Shown here in pieces: positions 26,387 through 35,239 of a stretch of DNA of 64,000 bases. The translations under genes and the position numbers were made by a program. Below the pieces are notes generated by a model. That model did no database searches and was not told the DNA's origin. It worked only from the letters and a program-made list of their open reading frames with translations. The first letter of the stretch is position 1; each line of letters begins with the position of its first letter. The stretch spans positions 1-64,000 of the forward strand of contig JAGIAH010000015.1 of assembly GCA_017744915.1 (NCBI GenBank), in the 5' to 3' direction. The stretch is from Agrobacterium tumefaciens. GTDB taxonomy: Bacteria > Pseudomonadota > Alphaproteobacteria > Rhizobiales > Rhizobiaceae.

Positions 26387-28839
26387 GGACCTATCTTCCC
26401 GGCGAAAGCGAGGAATTGCTGAGTGAAGGCTGGACGCTGACACTGACACCCGCCGATGCCTGCGAAACACCCTCCGACATTCCGGCATCGCTTGAAAGCC
26501 TGCATGTCTCCGTTCCCGGCACCGTCGCACAGGCTCTGGAAAACGCTGGGAAATTCGATCGCCTCGCCCCTGTCGCCCTGAATGACAGGGACGCCTGGTA
26601 TCGGCTGACGATGATTTCCGACGCCCGGGAGCGGGCGACCCTGCGCTTCGATGGTCTTGCCACCATTGCCGAAATTTTCTTCAACGGCGGGCTGATTGCC
26701 GCAAGCCAGAGCATGTTCGAAAGGCTGGAAGTGCCCGTCGAGCTGACAGGCGCGGATGAGCTTTCGATCTGCTTTCGCGCGCTCGCCCCCCGGCTTGAAA
26801 AAACCGGTCCGCGCGCCCGCTGGCGGCCGCAGATGATGAATACACAAGGGCTGCGGCTGATCCGCACCACGGCGCTCGGCTACATGCCCGGCTGGTGCCC
26901 GGAAGTCCATGCCGCCGGCCCATGGCGGCCCATCAGCCTGATAAGGCAGGACGGGCTGCTCTGCACGCTCCGGTCTTCGCTGGACGCGGACGGAACGGGA
27001 ACGGTGAGCATCGCGCTGGAAACCGACCGGCCCATAAAAACGGCACGGCTTGGCTGCGCCGGTTACAGCACCGACCTTTCCCGGGACAAGAACGGCAAAC
27101 TTTCCGGCGAACTGCGCATATCCAATGTAGAGCAATGGTGGCCGCATACCCATGGCATGCCGGCTCTGCAGGACGTCGTTCTGGAACTGGATGGCACGCA
27201 ACATCACGTTGGACGCACCGGCTTCCGACGGGTCGAGGTCGATCACGGCGATGACGGCAAAGGTTTCGGCCTCAAGGTGAATGGCGAGCGCGTCTTCTGC
27301 CGCGGCGCGGTCTGGACGACAGCCGACATTGTCCGCCTGCCGGGAACAACGCCGGACTATGAGCCCTGGCTCCGAAAAGCCGCGGAAGCCGGCATGAACA
27401 TGATCCGCATCGGCGGCACCATGGCCTATGAAACGCCGGAATTCTTCGCCCTCTGCGACGAACTCGGCATCATGGTCTGGCAGGATGCCATGCTCGCCAA
27501 TTTTGATTATCCGGCAAAAGATGACGGCTTGCGCCAGCATATCGTCGCGGAAATCTCGCAGTTCCTTGAAGCGACGGCACTTTCTCCATCACTCACCGTT
27601 TTCTGCGGCGGCAGTGAAATGTACCAGCAGGGCGCAATGCTCGGCCTGCCGGAGCAGATATGGAAGGGAACGCTCACCGAGGAGGTCCTGCCGGAACTGG
27701 TCGCCGAAAAACGGCCGGGTGCGGCCTATGTCGCCAATTCCCCTTCCGGCGGCGCTTTGCCGTTTTTTCCTAACGCCGGCGTCGGCCATTATTACGGCGT
27801 GGGCGCCTATTGCCGGCCGCTGGAAGATGCCCGCCGCGCCGATCTGCGTTTTGCCGCCGAGTGTCTCGCCTTCGCCAATATTCCCGAACAGGAAACGCTG
27901 GACAGATATCTTCCCGGCGTTGCCGTTCACGATCCGCGATGGAAAGCCCGAACACCGCGTGACCGTGGCGCTTCCTGGGATTTCGAGGATGTCCGCGATC
28001 ATTATCTGAAGCTGCTTTACGAGGTTGAACCGGATGTGCTGCGGCGGGAAGATGGCAGCCTTTATCTCGACATGTCGCGCGCCGCGACTGCCGAGGCGAT
28101 GGAGGCGACCTTCGCCGAATGGCGGCGCAGCGGCTCCTCCTGTCAGGGCGCGCTAGTCTGGACGCTGCAGGATCTCGTCCCCGGCGCGGGCTGGGGCATC
28201 ATCGATGCCACTGGCAGGCCCAAATCCGTCTGGCATGCGCTGAAAAGGGCGTTCCGTCCCGTTCAGGTCAGCCTTTCCGATGAAGGCACCAACGGGCTCG
28301 ACATTCACATCCTCAACGAAACCGGCGATAGCCCGAACGTCATGCTGGAACTGACCTGCCTGCGCGAAGGCATACAGCCCGTCGTTCATGCCAAACGGCC
28401 ACTCACCCTGTTGCCGCGACAAAGCCAGACGATTACCGCAACCGACCTGTTCGGTGCATTTTTCGACACTACCTATGCCTATCGTTTCGGCCCGCCATCC
28501 CATGATGTGACGGTCGCCCGCCTTCGGGATATTGGGACCGAGCATGTTATCGCCGACGCGTTCCATTTTCCGCTCGGTCGGAAAAAGGCGTTGCATGCGG
28601 CAAACCTTCAGGTCGCAACCAGCGAAACGGACGGCAACTGGTGCCTCGAAATCGGCACGGACCGGCTGGCACAATCCGTCCATATCGCGGCGGAAGGGTA
28701 TCGAGCCTTGGAAAACTGGTTCCATCTCGGCCCCGGCGAAACCAGAAAAATCAACCTTCTGCCGGAGACCGCGGCAACCGAAACCCCTCCCTCCGGAGAG
28801 GTCGTATCACTGGGTTCCAGCCGGCGGTTTTCCTTCTAG
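26383..28839 (+). CDS. GH2 beta-mannosidase-like glycosidase
   Basis: 818 aa from GTG 26383, which overlaps the DUF1839 stop as GTGA; ORF extension to an upstream ATG at 26326 lies inside that gene. It has a jelly-roll sugar-binding domain (FDGLATIAEIFFNGG), an Ig-like domain, and a TIM barrel (GERVFCRGAVWTTAD, NMIRIGGTMAYE). The acid/base Glu is probably Glu412 (FCGGSEMYQQG, the GNE motif altered to GSE), and the nucleophile is probably Glu493 (RFAAECLAF), in the place of SEFG. No signal peptide is seen, so it acts in the cytoplasm. Its place as last gene of the operon suggests it trims or transfers a glycosyl group of the pathway product. Confidence 0.8.
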   Translation: MRTYLPGESEELLSEGWTLTLTPADACETPSDIPASLESLHVSVPGTVAQALENAGKFDRLAPVALNDRDAWYRLTMISDARERATLRFDGLATIAEIFFNGGLIAASQSMFERLEVPVELTGADELSICFRALAPRLEKTGPRARWRPQMMNTQGLRLIRTTALGYMPGWCPEVHAAGPWRPISLIRQDGLLCTLRSSLDADGTGTVSIALETDRPIKTARLGCAGYSTDLSRDKNGKLSGELRISNVEQWWPHTHGMPALQDVVLELDGTQHHVGRTGFRRVEVDHGDDGKGFGLKVNGERVFCRGAVWTTADIVRLPGTTPDYEPWLRKAAEAGMNMIRIGGTMAYETPEFFALCDELGIMVWQDAMLANFDYPAKDDGLRQHIVAEISQFLEATALSPSLTVFCGGSEMYQQGAMLGLPEQIWKGTLTEEVLPELVAEKRPGAAYVANSPSGGALPFFPNAGVGHYYGVGAYCRPLEDARRADLRFAAECLAFANIPEQETLDRYLPGVAVHDPRWKARTPRDRGASWDFEDVRDHYLKLLYEVEPDVLRREDGSLYLDMSRAATAEAMEATFAEWRRSGSSCQGALVWTLQDLVPGAGWGIIDATGRPKSVWHALKRAFRPVQVSLSDEGTNGLDIHILNETGDSPNVMLELTCLREGIQPVVHAKRPLTLLPRQSQTITATDLFGAFFDTTYAYRFGPPSHDVTVARLRDIGTEHVIADAFHFPLGRKKALHAANLQVATSETDGNWCLEIGTDRLAQSVHIAAEGYRALENWFHLGPGETRKINLLPETAATETPPSGEVVSLGSSRRFSF

Positions 28840-30693
28840 AGCCAGCTGCTTCACCGTTTCGATATAGATTTTCTTTGATTCCGGTGTGGAGAGATTGTGA
28901 TCGGCATCGGGAATGATGGTCAGCGACACGTTGCGATAGGCTGCCAGCCCTTCACCATTGGCATCGAAATAATACTGGAAATGCTCGAGACCATCGTCAT
29001 TGTCGCTATAGAGCAGACGAATGGTGGTGTCCTTCGCCTTCAGCCTGTCGAAAGCGCCGAAAACGGCACGCCCTTCCTCGCTGCCCCTGCGGAACAACCT
29101 TGCGGTTTTTGTCGACAGCCGCTTCATCGTCGCCTTGAGGATGTTCAGACCGGCGCTTACCACATCGACATCGCCACTGATGAGACGCTTGAATGTCGCG
29201 CCCTGGCGAAAACGCTGGCTGTACTCCCCGAAGGAACGCGGCCGTTTGTGCAGCGCTTCATCCACCGAGCGGCCCTTGCGCCAATGGAAGACAACCGGAT
29301 TGACTGCGACCACGGCACCGATCCGATCATCGGCAAGGGCGCCGTTAAAGGCGAGGTAGGCGCCGCTGCACCGGCCCGCCGCAATGAAAGGCCCCGTGCT
29401 GCGCCTGCCGAGAAAATCGAGCGCGGCGGCCACGTCGTCATTCTGCGCAGCATCATAGAGAACCTGATCGGGCACGTTCTGGACGGGCGGGCTGTCGGCA
29501 ATATTGGCTGCGTCAAAGCGCAGCGACGCCACGCCCTCGCGCGCCAGGGAACGGGCCATCTGCACGGAGAGCCTGCCCCAGCCCGCATGCCGGTCATAGG
29601 CAGCACCCAGCAGAAGAACCGAAGACACCACGTCCCGGTCATCCGGTCCGCAAAACACGCCAAAAAGCCGCCCGCCTTCGCCGAACTGCACCGGTTGCTC
29701 GACGAAACCACGGCCGTGCTGCGGGACATTGAGGATGAAACTTTCCCCCGATACCATCGGGCTTTCGGCATGGGTCCGGGACAGAACCCACTCGACCAGC
29801 CGGTTCACCACATCGCCGGATATTCTCGAAAGAGTGGGGCTGGAGACAAGATCGTCATAGCCTGAAAACTCCGCCTCCTCCACCTGACCGCCGATCGTGG
29901 CGAGATGCCGGGCAAAATCGGCATCGGTCACACGGCCCGGTCGCAACAGAACCAGAATGGCGTGCGCCGGAGCGGCAGTCATATTGGAAAGATTGGCCTT
30001 CTTGATCGCGTCCGCAACACTCGCCGGCATGCTCATGCCCGCAATCGCCCCAGCCTCCGCGAGGCGTTGCGCAGGCCGAAGGCCAAGGCCGTCATCGATC
30101 ATGGATGACCACATCGCCAGTTCGCGCAGATAGGCACGGCCGGAAACGACCGGCGCCATGAACGCCATGGAGCCAGCCTCGGGGAGACCGGCAAGCGCCT
30201 GCGCCGCGATCAGGCAACCGAGGCCCTGCGCGACGACAACCACTTCGGCACATCCGGAAAGACGCTTCAGATAGGCAAGCGCGGCATGTGTGTCGGAAAG
30301 CCAGTCCGCCGCGCGGCCGGCATCATCCGGATCGAAGGCATCACCCGCGCCAAGATAATCAAATCGCAGGCTCGCGACGCCGCGAGCCGCCAGCCTCTCA
30401 GCCAGAACCCGCTGAAACTTGCGGCTGCACAGTTCTTCCATGCCCCACGGGCTGACGAAAAGAACGGCATGGGCCTGCCTAACATCCTTGCGCGCCGGAT
30501 GAAAAATACCCGCAAGCCCTTCAAAAGATACGGGATGCGCAACGCCCCCTTTCGAGTCAACGCCGGCAAGCGGCAATGCATCAAGGAAAGGGTTGCCGCC
30601 TGCACGCTCTGAAATATCTATCGCCATCGACCTTGCCATCATTGCGCCAGTGTCTGGCTCAACCATTACGGGATCATTGTATCGAAGCGTCAT
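28807..30693 (-). CDS. Tandem alpha/beta hydrolase with Cys nucleophile
   Basis: 628 aa with two alpha/beta hydrolase domains in a row. In domain 1 (about residues 55-300) the nucleophile elbow reads AQGLG (155-159), so the catalytic position is Gly and the domain is probably inactive. In domain 2 (about 335-620) the elbow is GRCSG (440-444) with Cys442; an acidic loop SDNDDG (563-568) and DADHN (His599) complete a likely Cys-His-Asp triad. Cys nucleophiles suit dienelactone-hydrolase or thioesterase-type chemistry. It is convergent with the GH2 gene and overlaps it by 33 bases. It may release or hydrolyse a carrier-bound product; this is inference. The exact start (30693 or 30666) is uncertain. 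Confidence 0.75.
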   Translation of the reverse strand: MTLRYNDPVMVEPDTGAMMARSMAIDISERAGGNPFLDALPLAGVDSKGGVAHPVSFEGLAGIFHPARKDVRQAHAVLFVSPWGMEELCSRKFQRVLAERLAARGVASLRFDYLGAGDAFDPDDAGRAADWLSDTHAALAYLKRLSGCAEVVVVAQGLGCLIAAQALAGLPEAGSMAFMAPVVSGRAYLRELAMWSSMIDDGLGLRPAQRLAEAGAIAGMSMPASVADAIKKANLSNMTAAPAHAILVLLRPGRVTDADFARHLATIGGQVEEAEFSGYDDLVSSPTLSRISGDVVNRLVEWVLSRTHAESPMVSGESFILNVPQHGRGFVEQPVQFGEGGRLFGVFCGPDDRDVVSSVLLLGAAYDRHAGWGRLSVQMARSLAREGVASLRFDAANIADSPPVQNVPDQVLYDAAQNDDVAAALDFLGRRSTGPFIAAGRCSGAYLAFNGALADDRIGAVVAVNPVVFHWRKGRSVDEALHKRPRSFGEYSQRFRQGATFKRLISGDVDVVSAGLNILKATMKRLSTKTARLFRRGSEEGRAVFGAFDRLKAKDTTIRLLYSDNDDGLEHFQYYFDANGEGLAAYRNVSLTIIPDADHNLSTPESKKIYIETVKQLALEGKPPAGTQ

Positions 30694-30723
30694 AACGCCT
30701 GCGCTACAATAAAAACAACAATA

Positions 30724-30737
30724 TTAGAGAACTCTAA
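30724..30737. promoter_or_regulatory. Palindrome in the divergent hydrolase / ABC promoter region
   Basis: TTAGAG-AA-CTCTAA, a perfect 6+6 inverted repeat in an AT-rich stretch 31 bases upstream of the hydrolase start (minus strand). A position between two divergent genes suits an operator. The remainder of the 278-base gap shows nothing further that I can support. Confidence 0.35.
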
Positions 30738-30971
30738 AAATATAGTCGTATTTATATCGCCTGCCATCCATACGTTGTAAAAACAATCACCGGAGCGACG
30801 GACAAGTCCCGACGAGACCGCTATTTTGCTCGAAACCGCTTGAATATACTGATAAATAGCGAATCCCATACCTATTTGCAGGAGGAGGTTGCGCCACCCG
30901 GCCACCGGATCGTCTAGACATCGCGCAAACCAACACGCCGGGCCCCGCCCGACAGGTCATAGAAGTTATAT

Positions 30972-33689
30972 ATGGAACAAAGCCTTACGCGTTATATCTG
31001 GTCGCACACGAGGCGGCAGCAGCTTTTCATTCTGCTGATCGTTGCCCTGTCCATGATCCCCTATTTCCTTGCTTTCGACCTGCCCAAGCAGATCGTCAAC
31101 GGGCCTATCCAGGGGGATGGTTTTGAAGGGGCGAACGCGACGCAGCTTTTCATGCATCTCACGGTCGATATTCCCTATTGGGGCACCGTGACCTTATTCC
31201 CCGGGCTTGAACTCGGCCGCATGTCGATGCTGATGGCGCTCAGCCTGACGTTCCTTGCGCTCGTCATCATCAACGGGCTCTTCAAATATTACATCAATAC
31301 CTACAAGGGCCGCCTTGGCGAGCGGCTGCTGCGGCGTATCCGCTTCGAGCTCATCGACAAGATCCTGCGGTTTCCGCCAACCCACTTCAAGCGGGTAAAG
31401 GGCGCTGAAATCTCCAGCATGGTGAAGGACGAGGTGGAGCCGCTCGGCGGTTTTACCGGCGACGCCTTCGTACAGCCGGCACTTCTCGGCGGACAGGCGC
31501 TCTCTGCGCTCTTCTTCATTCTCGTGCAGAATTTCTGGCTCGGCCTGATCGCGGCTTTCATGGCGGCAATCCAGGTGGGCATTATCCCAAAGATGCGCCG
31601 TCGCCTGATCGAACTCGGTCGCCAGCGGCAGCTCAGCGCCCGCCAGCTGGCCGGGCGCATCGGCGAAATGGTTGATGGCATCGGCACAATCCATGCCTAT
31701 GACACGTCGAATTACGAGCGCGCCGATGCCTCGCACCGGCTCGGCGACATCTTCAAGATCCGTTACGATCTCTACCAGTGGAAGTTTCTGGTCAAATTCA
31801 TCAATAACTTCCTGGCACAGCTCACGCCCTTTTTCTTTTATGCGCTCGGCGGTTATCTCACCCTGAAGGGCAGCCTCGATGTCGGCCAGCTCGTCGCCGT
31901 CATCAACGCCTATAAGGAACTGCCCGGACCACTGAAGGAACTGATCGACTGGGATCAGGCGCGTCAGGACGTGCAGGTGAAATATGAGCAGGTCTTCGAG
32001 CAGTTCGACGCTCCGAACATGATCGACGAAAAGGTGCAGAAACTATCCCCCGGCGCCGTCGCGGCCATCACCGCGCCGCTCGTCGTCGCCAATCTGACGC
32101 TCGAGGACGACAGCGGCAGCCGGCTTCTGGAGCAGGCGTCGCTGAAGATCGAGCCTGGCGAAGTGATCGCCATCGTCGGTGGCTCGGGCGCCGAGGCGCT
32201 GGCGGATGCGATCGGCCGCACCCTCTGGCCGACCTCCGGCAAGATCAGCATCAATGACGTCGATATCCTGGAATTGCCGGAATCGCTGACCGGACGGCGC
32301 ATCTCCTACGTCTCCTCGGACAGTTATTTTTTCCACGCCAGCCTGAAGGACAATCTGCTTTACGGCCTCAAACATGCGCCGCTTGTGGATAAGGACTATG
32401 AAGGCGCAGCACTTGAGCACCGCAAGTGGGAAATCCACGAGGCGAGGATGGCGGGTAATCCGCTGATCGACATCAACAGCGAATGGATCGATTATGCCTC
32501 GAGCCCGGCCGGCGACGGCAAGCCGGAAAATCTCATCAAGGCCGTTCTCGCCGTACTCGATAGCGTGGAACTGTCACAGGATATTCTGGAATTTGCCCTG
32601 CGCTCGTCAATCGATCCCCTGACCGACCTGCATCTGGCCGCCCGCATCGTTGAACTACGACATGTGCTGCGCGCCGAACTGGAACGGGAAAATCTGAGCG
32701 GCCTCATCGCGCCGTTCGAACTGGAGAGCTACAACAGCGAAGCGACGGTGGGTGAAAACCTGCTGTTCGGCACCATGCGGGACCCGTCCCAGACGATCCG
32801 AACCGTCATCGAAAGCGACTATTTCCGCTCGCTGATGCGTGAGACCGGCCTTGTCAAAACCCTCTTTGAAATGGGGTACACCATTGCCGAAAACATCGTG
32901 GAAATCTTCGCCGACCTGCCGGGAGACCACCCCTTCTTCCAGCAGCTCACCTTCATGACGCCTGATGACATCCCGGTCTATCAGCAGATGCTGCAGCGGC
33001 TTCAGGGAAAGAGCTTCGACGAGGCCAATGAGAGCGAAAAGCGCGCAATGCTGCGGCTGAGCTTCTTCTACATCGAACCTCGCCAGCGTTTCGGTCTTCT
33101 CTCGCCGGAAATCATGAATCGGATCGTCGAGGTCCGGCACATGTTCCATGAGAACCTGCCCGACAGCCTGAAAAACGTGATCGAAATCTACGATCCGACC
33201 AAATACATGAGCGCCACCAGCCTTCTCGACAATATTCTCTTCGGCAAGGTCAGCCATCGCTATACCGACGCCTCGCGGCGCATCACCCGTATCGTGGCGG
33301 ATGTCATGCGCATGCAGGGTGTTTATGAGCGCGTGCTGGCGGTGGGGCTGGATTTCAACCTGGGGGCCGGCGGCAAGCGGCTCGGCCCGCTTCAGCGCCA
33401 GAAGCTCAATCTTGCACGGGCACTCATCCGCAAATCCGAATATTACATCTTCAACCGCCCCCTTCCCGGCCTCGATCCCCGACAGCAGGAGGAAATTGTC
33501 GAACGGGTCATCACACTCCTGAAACAGAACAACAATAACCCGTCCATCGTATGGGTTCTGTCGAACGCTCACCTCTCGCGCATGTTCGAGCGGGTCATCG
33601 TCGTTCATCAGGGCCTGATCACCGCCGACGGAAGTTACGAGACTCTCGCCGAGGAAAACGGTACATTCAAGGACATGGTCGCAACATAA
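30972..33689 (+). CDS. ABC exporter-like protein with degenerate nucleotide-binding domain
   Basis: 905 aa. Residues about 15-330 look like an ABC exporter membrane domain with several helices and the usual RRIRFELIDKILRFPPTHF coupling region. The nucleotide-binding part starts near 370, but every catalytic motif is altered: Walker A is IVGGSGAEALADA (no Lys or Ser/Thr), the Q-loop reads YVSSDSYFF (Gln to Ser), the signature is LGPLQRQKLNLARAL, Walker B is YIFNRPLPGLD (no Asp-Glu), and the switch His is apparently lost. About 280 extra residues sit between the Q-loop and the signature and contain two further copies of the post-Q-loop motif: DNLLYG 460, ENLLFG 595, DNILFG 753. It is probably not an ATPase pump. 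It begins a cluster with cAMP-related genes. Confidence 0.8.
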   Translation: MEQSLTRYIWSHTRRQQLFILLIVALSMIPYFLAFDLPKQIVNGPIQGDGFEGANATQLFMHLTVDIPYWGTVTLFPGLELGRMSMLMALSLTFLALVIINGLFKYYINTYKGRLGERLLRRIRFELIDKILRFPPTHFKRVKGAEISSMVKDEVEPLGGFTGDAFVQPALLGGQALSALFFILVQNFWLGLIAAFMAAIQVGIIPKMRRRLIELGRQRQLSARQLAGRIGEMVDGIGTIHAYDTSNYERADASHRLGDIFKIRYDLYQWKFLVKFINNFLAQLTPFFFYALGGYLTLKGSLDVGQLVAVINAYKELPGPLKELIDWDQARQDVQVKYEQVFEQFDAPNMIDEKVQKLSPGAVAAITAPLVVANLTLEDDSGSRLLEQASLKIEPGEVIAIVGGSGAEALADAIGRTLWPTSGKISINDVDILELPESLTGRRISYVSSDSYFFHASLKDNLLYGLKHAPLVDKDYEGAALEHRKWEIHEARMAGNPLIDINSEWIDYASSPAGDGKPENLIKAVLAVLDSVELSQDILEFALRSSIDPLTDLHLAARIVELRHVLRAELERENLSGLIAPFELESYNSEATVGENLLFGTMRDPSQTIRTVIESDYFRSLMRETGLVKTLFEMGYTIAENIVEIFADLPGDHPFFQQLTFMTPDDIPVYQQMLQRLQGKSFDEANESEKRAMLRLSFFYIEPRQRFGLLSPEIMNRIVEVRHMFHENLPDSLKNVIEIYDPTKYMSATSLLDNILFGKVSHRYTDASRRITRIVADVMRMQGVYERVLAVGLDFNLGAGGKRLGPLQRQKLNLARALIRKSEYYIFNRPLPGLDPRQQEEIVERVITLLKQNNNNPSIVWVLSNAHLSRMFERVIVVHQGLITADGSYETLAEENGTFKDMVAT

Positions 33690-33708
33690 ATCCAAGAAGG
33701 TGACCGAG

Positions 33709-34188
33709 GTGGAACAAGAACAGGGTAAAGCAATGCTGTTTAAAGACGAAATTCAGATGCTGAAAAGGGTTCCGTTTTTTTCGGAAATGGAACCGTCCAA
33801 GCTCAAGCTGCTCGCATTCGCATCCGACCGGGTCTCCTATCACGCCGGCGATATACTGTTCCGGCAGGGAGATGTCGGCGATGCGGCCTATGTCCTTCTG
33901 ACCGGAAAAGTGGATGTGCTGGTCGATTCCCCATCGGGACCGCTGAAAGTGACCGAGATGACCGGCAACGCGATCGTCGGCGAAATCGCCATCCTCTGTG
34001 ACAGCGTCAGAACCGCGACCATCCGCGCCTCCACCAATGTGGAAGCCCTGCGCATCGGCAAGGAACAGTTCTTCAAGCTCATGTCCGATTTCCCCGATAT
34101 CACCATCAAGGTCATGCGCGTTCTCGCCGAACGCCTTACCCAGACGACGGCTGAGCTGAGCAAAGCGCGCGCAGGCGCCAAGACATAA
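33709..34188 (+). CDS. Cyclic-nucleotide-binding domain protein
   Basis: 159 aa made of a single CRP-type cyclic-nucleotide-binding beta-roll with no helix-turn-helix. The phosphate-binding cassette reads GEIAILCDSVRTATIRA, keeping the Gly-Glu pair and the Arg that grips the cyclic phosphate, so real cAMP or cGMP binding is likely. It begins 19 bases after the ABC-like gene. GTG 33709 is preferred over GTG 33700 because AAGAAGG lies eight bases ahead of it. With no output domain of its own, it probably acts on a partner, perhaps the neighbouring ABC-like protein. Confidence 0.85.
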   Translation: MEQEQGKAMLFKDEIQMLKRVPFFSEMEPSKLKLLAFASDRVSYHAGDILFRQGDVGDAAYVLLTGKVDVLVDSPSGPLKVTEMTGNAIVGEIAILCDSVRTATIRASTNVEALRIGKEQFFKLMSDFPDITIKVMRVLAERLTQTTAELSKARAGAKT

Positions 34189-34286
34189 ACGGCAATTCCT
34201 TGCTACCTTGAATGGCGATATTGGAAAAATAAATGTCGTACTATTGCAATATAAATGAAATGCTGACTGAATAAGGGGTAAAGGGC

Positions 34287-34306
34287 ATCCGCCCAAAAGG
34301 GCGGAT
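34287..34306. promoter_or_regulatory. Strong hairpin upstream of the MBL-fold gene
   Basis: ATCCGCCC-AAAA-GGGCGGAT, an eight-base perfect stem with a four-A loop and no T-run. It lies in the 190-base gap between the cyclic-nucleotide-binding gene and the hydrolase, and could be an attenuator, a stability element or an operator. Confidence 0.45.
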
Positions 34307-34347
34307 ATAAGAATCTGTAGAGACAACGGGCTTCATGGGAGGAAAGC

Positions 34348-34416
34348 GTGCAAGATTCCGTTGTTATTGGGGTGTGTCATGGTGTTCGATTCCGACACAG
34401 CAAGTCGGGAAAGTAA
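34348..34416 (+). CDS. Possible 22-aa upstream ORF overlapping the MBL start
   Basis: GTG 34348 sits behind GGGAGGAAA, the best ribosome-binding site in this gap, and opens a 22-codon frame that ends TAA at 34416, past the hydrolase start at 34379 and in another frame. Translation of it would interfere or couple with the hydrolase. It may be chance. Confidence 0.3.
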   Translation: MQDSVVIGVCHGVRFRHSKSGK

Positions 34417-35239
34417 TAGAAATTTTCGGGTAAAGATCTGGGGTGCGCGGGGAACGCTTCCCGTTTCAGGTGAAAACTTCCGAAAATACGGCGGGAATAC
34501 CATCTGCATCGAAGTAAGGTGCGGCGATCACGTTCTTTTGTTCGATGCAGGTTCGGGCCTGCATCCCGCTGGTCTTGCCCTGCGGGCGGAAGGCATTACC
34601 GACGTCAATCTGTTCTTCTCGCACTGCCACTACGACCACATTGTCGGCTTTCCCTATTTCAAGCCCTTTTATAACAGCTCCAATGATGTCGCGATCTGGT
34701 CGGGCCATCTCGCCGGAGCCATGACGACCCGGGAAATGCTCAAGGATTTCATGAGCCCGCCCTGGTTCCCCGTGCCATTGGAGATATGCTGCGCCAAGAT
34801 CGCAACCCGGGACTTCAAGGCGGGCGACGTGCTCGATGTGCATCCCGGTCTCTCGATCAGAACCGGAATGCTCAACCATCCAGGTAACGCCATCGGATAC
34901 CGGCTGGACTGGGAAGGCAAGTCGCTGGCCATCATCACCGACACCGAACATGAGCCGGGCAGCATCGACGAAACCGTGCTCGATCTCATCAGGGACGTCG
35001 ATCTTTTTCTCTACGACGCCATGTTCACCGATGAGGAAATGGGCCTTTACCGTGGTTACGGTCACTCCTCATGGCAGCAGGCGATCCGGCTCGCCAAACT
35101 CGCCGACGCAAAGAATGTCGGCTTCATCCACCACGCACCAAGCCGCAGCGACGAGGAGCTGGACACTATCGAAAAGCAGGCGAAAGCACAGTTTAGCGGC
35201 GCATTCGCAGCCATGGACGGCCAGATCATCGTACTCTGA
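34379..35239 (+). CDS. Metallo-beta-lactamase-fold hydrolase
   Basis: 286 aa, cytoplasmic. The metal site is SHCHYDHIVGFP (HxHxDH), with further ligands likely in MLNHPGNAIGYR, IITDTEHEPG and IHHAPSRSDEE. The N-terminus VKIWGARGTLPVSGENFRKY and NTICIEV resembles a phosphodiesterase-like MBL group (PhnP and related). Given the cyclic-nucleotide-binding gene before it and the adenylate cyclase after it, hydrolysis of a cyclic nucleotide is a reasonable guess, but not shown. ATG 34379 with GGGGTG ahead is chosen; TTG 34361 is the alternative. Confidence 0.8.
   Translation: MVFDSDTASRESNRNFRVKIWGARGTLPVSGENFRKYGGNTICIEVRCGDHVLLFDAGSGLHPAGLALRAEGITDVNLFFSHCHYDHIVGFPYFKPFYNSSNDVAIWSGHLAGAMTTREMLKDFMSPPWFPVPLEICCAKIATRDFKAGDVLDVHPGLSIRTGMLNHPGNAIGYRLDWEGKSLAIITDTEHEPGSIDETVLDLIRDVDLFLYDAMFTDEEMGLYRGYGHSSWQQAIRLAKLADAKNVGFIHHAPSRSDEELDTIEKQAKAQFSGAFAAMDGQIIVL

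Noticed and set aside
30972..33689. Calling the ABC-like gene a pseudogene
   Set aside because: The frame is open for 905 codons with normal codon use and it is closely followed by an intact gene; specialisation explains the motif changes better than decay.
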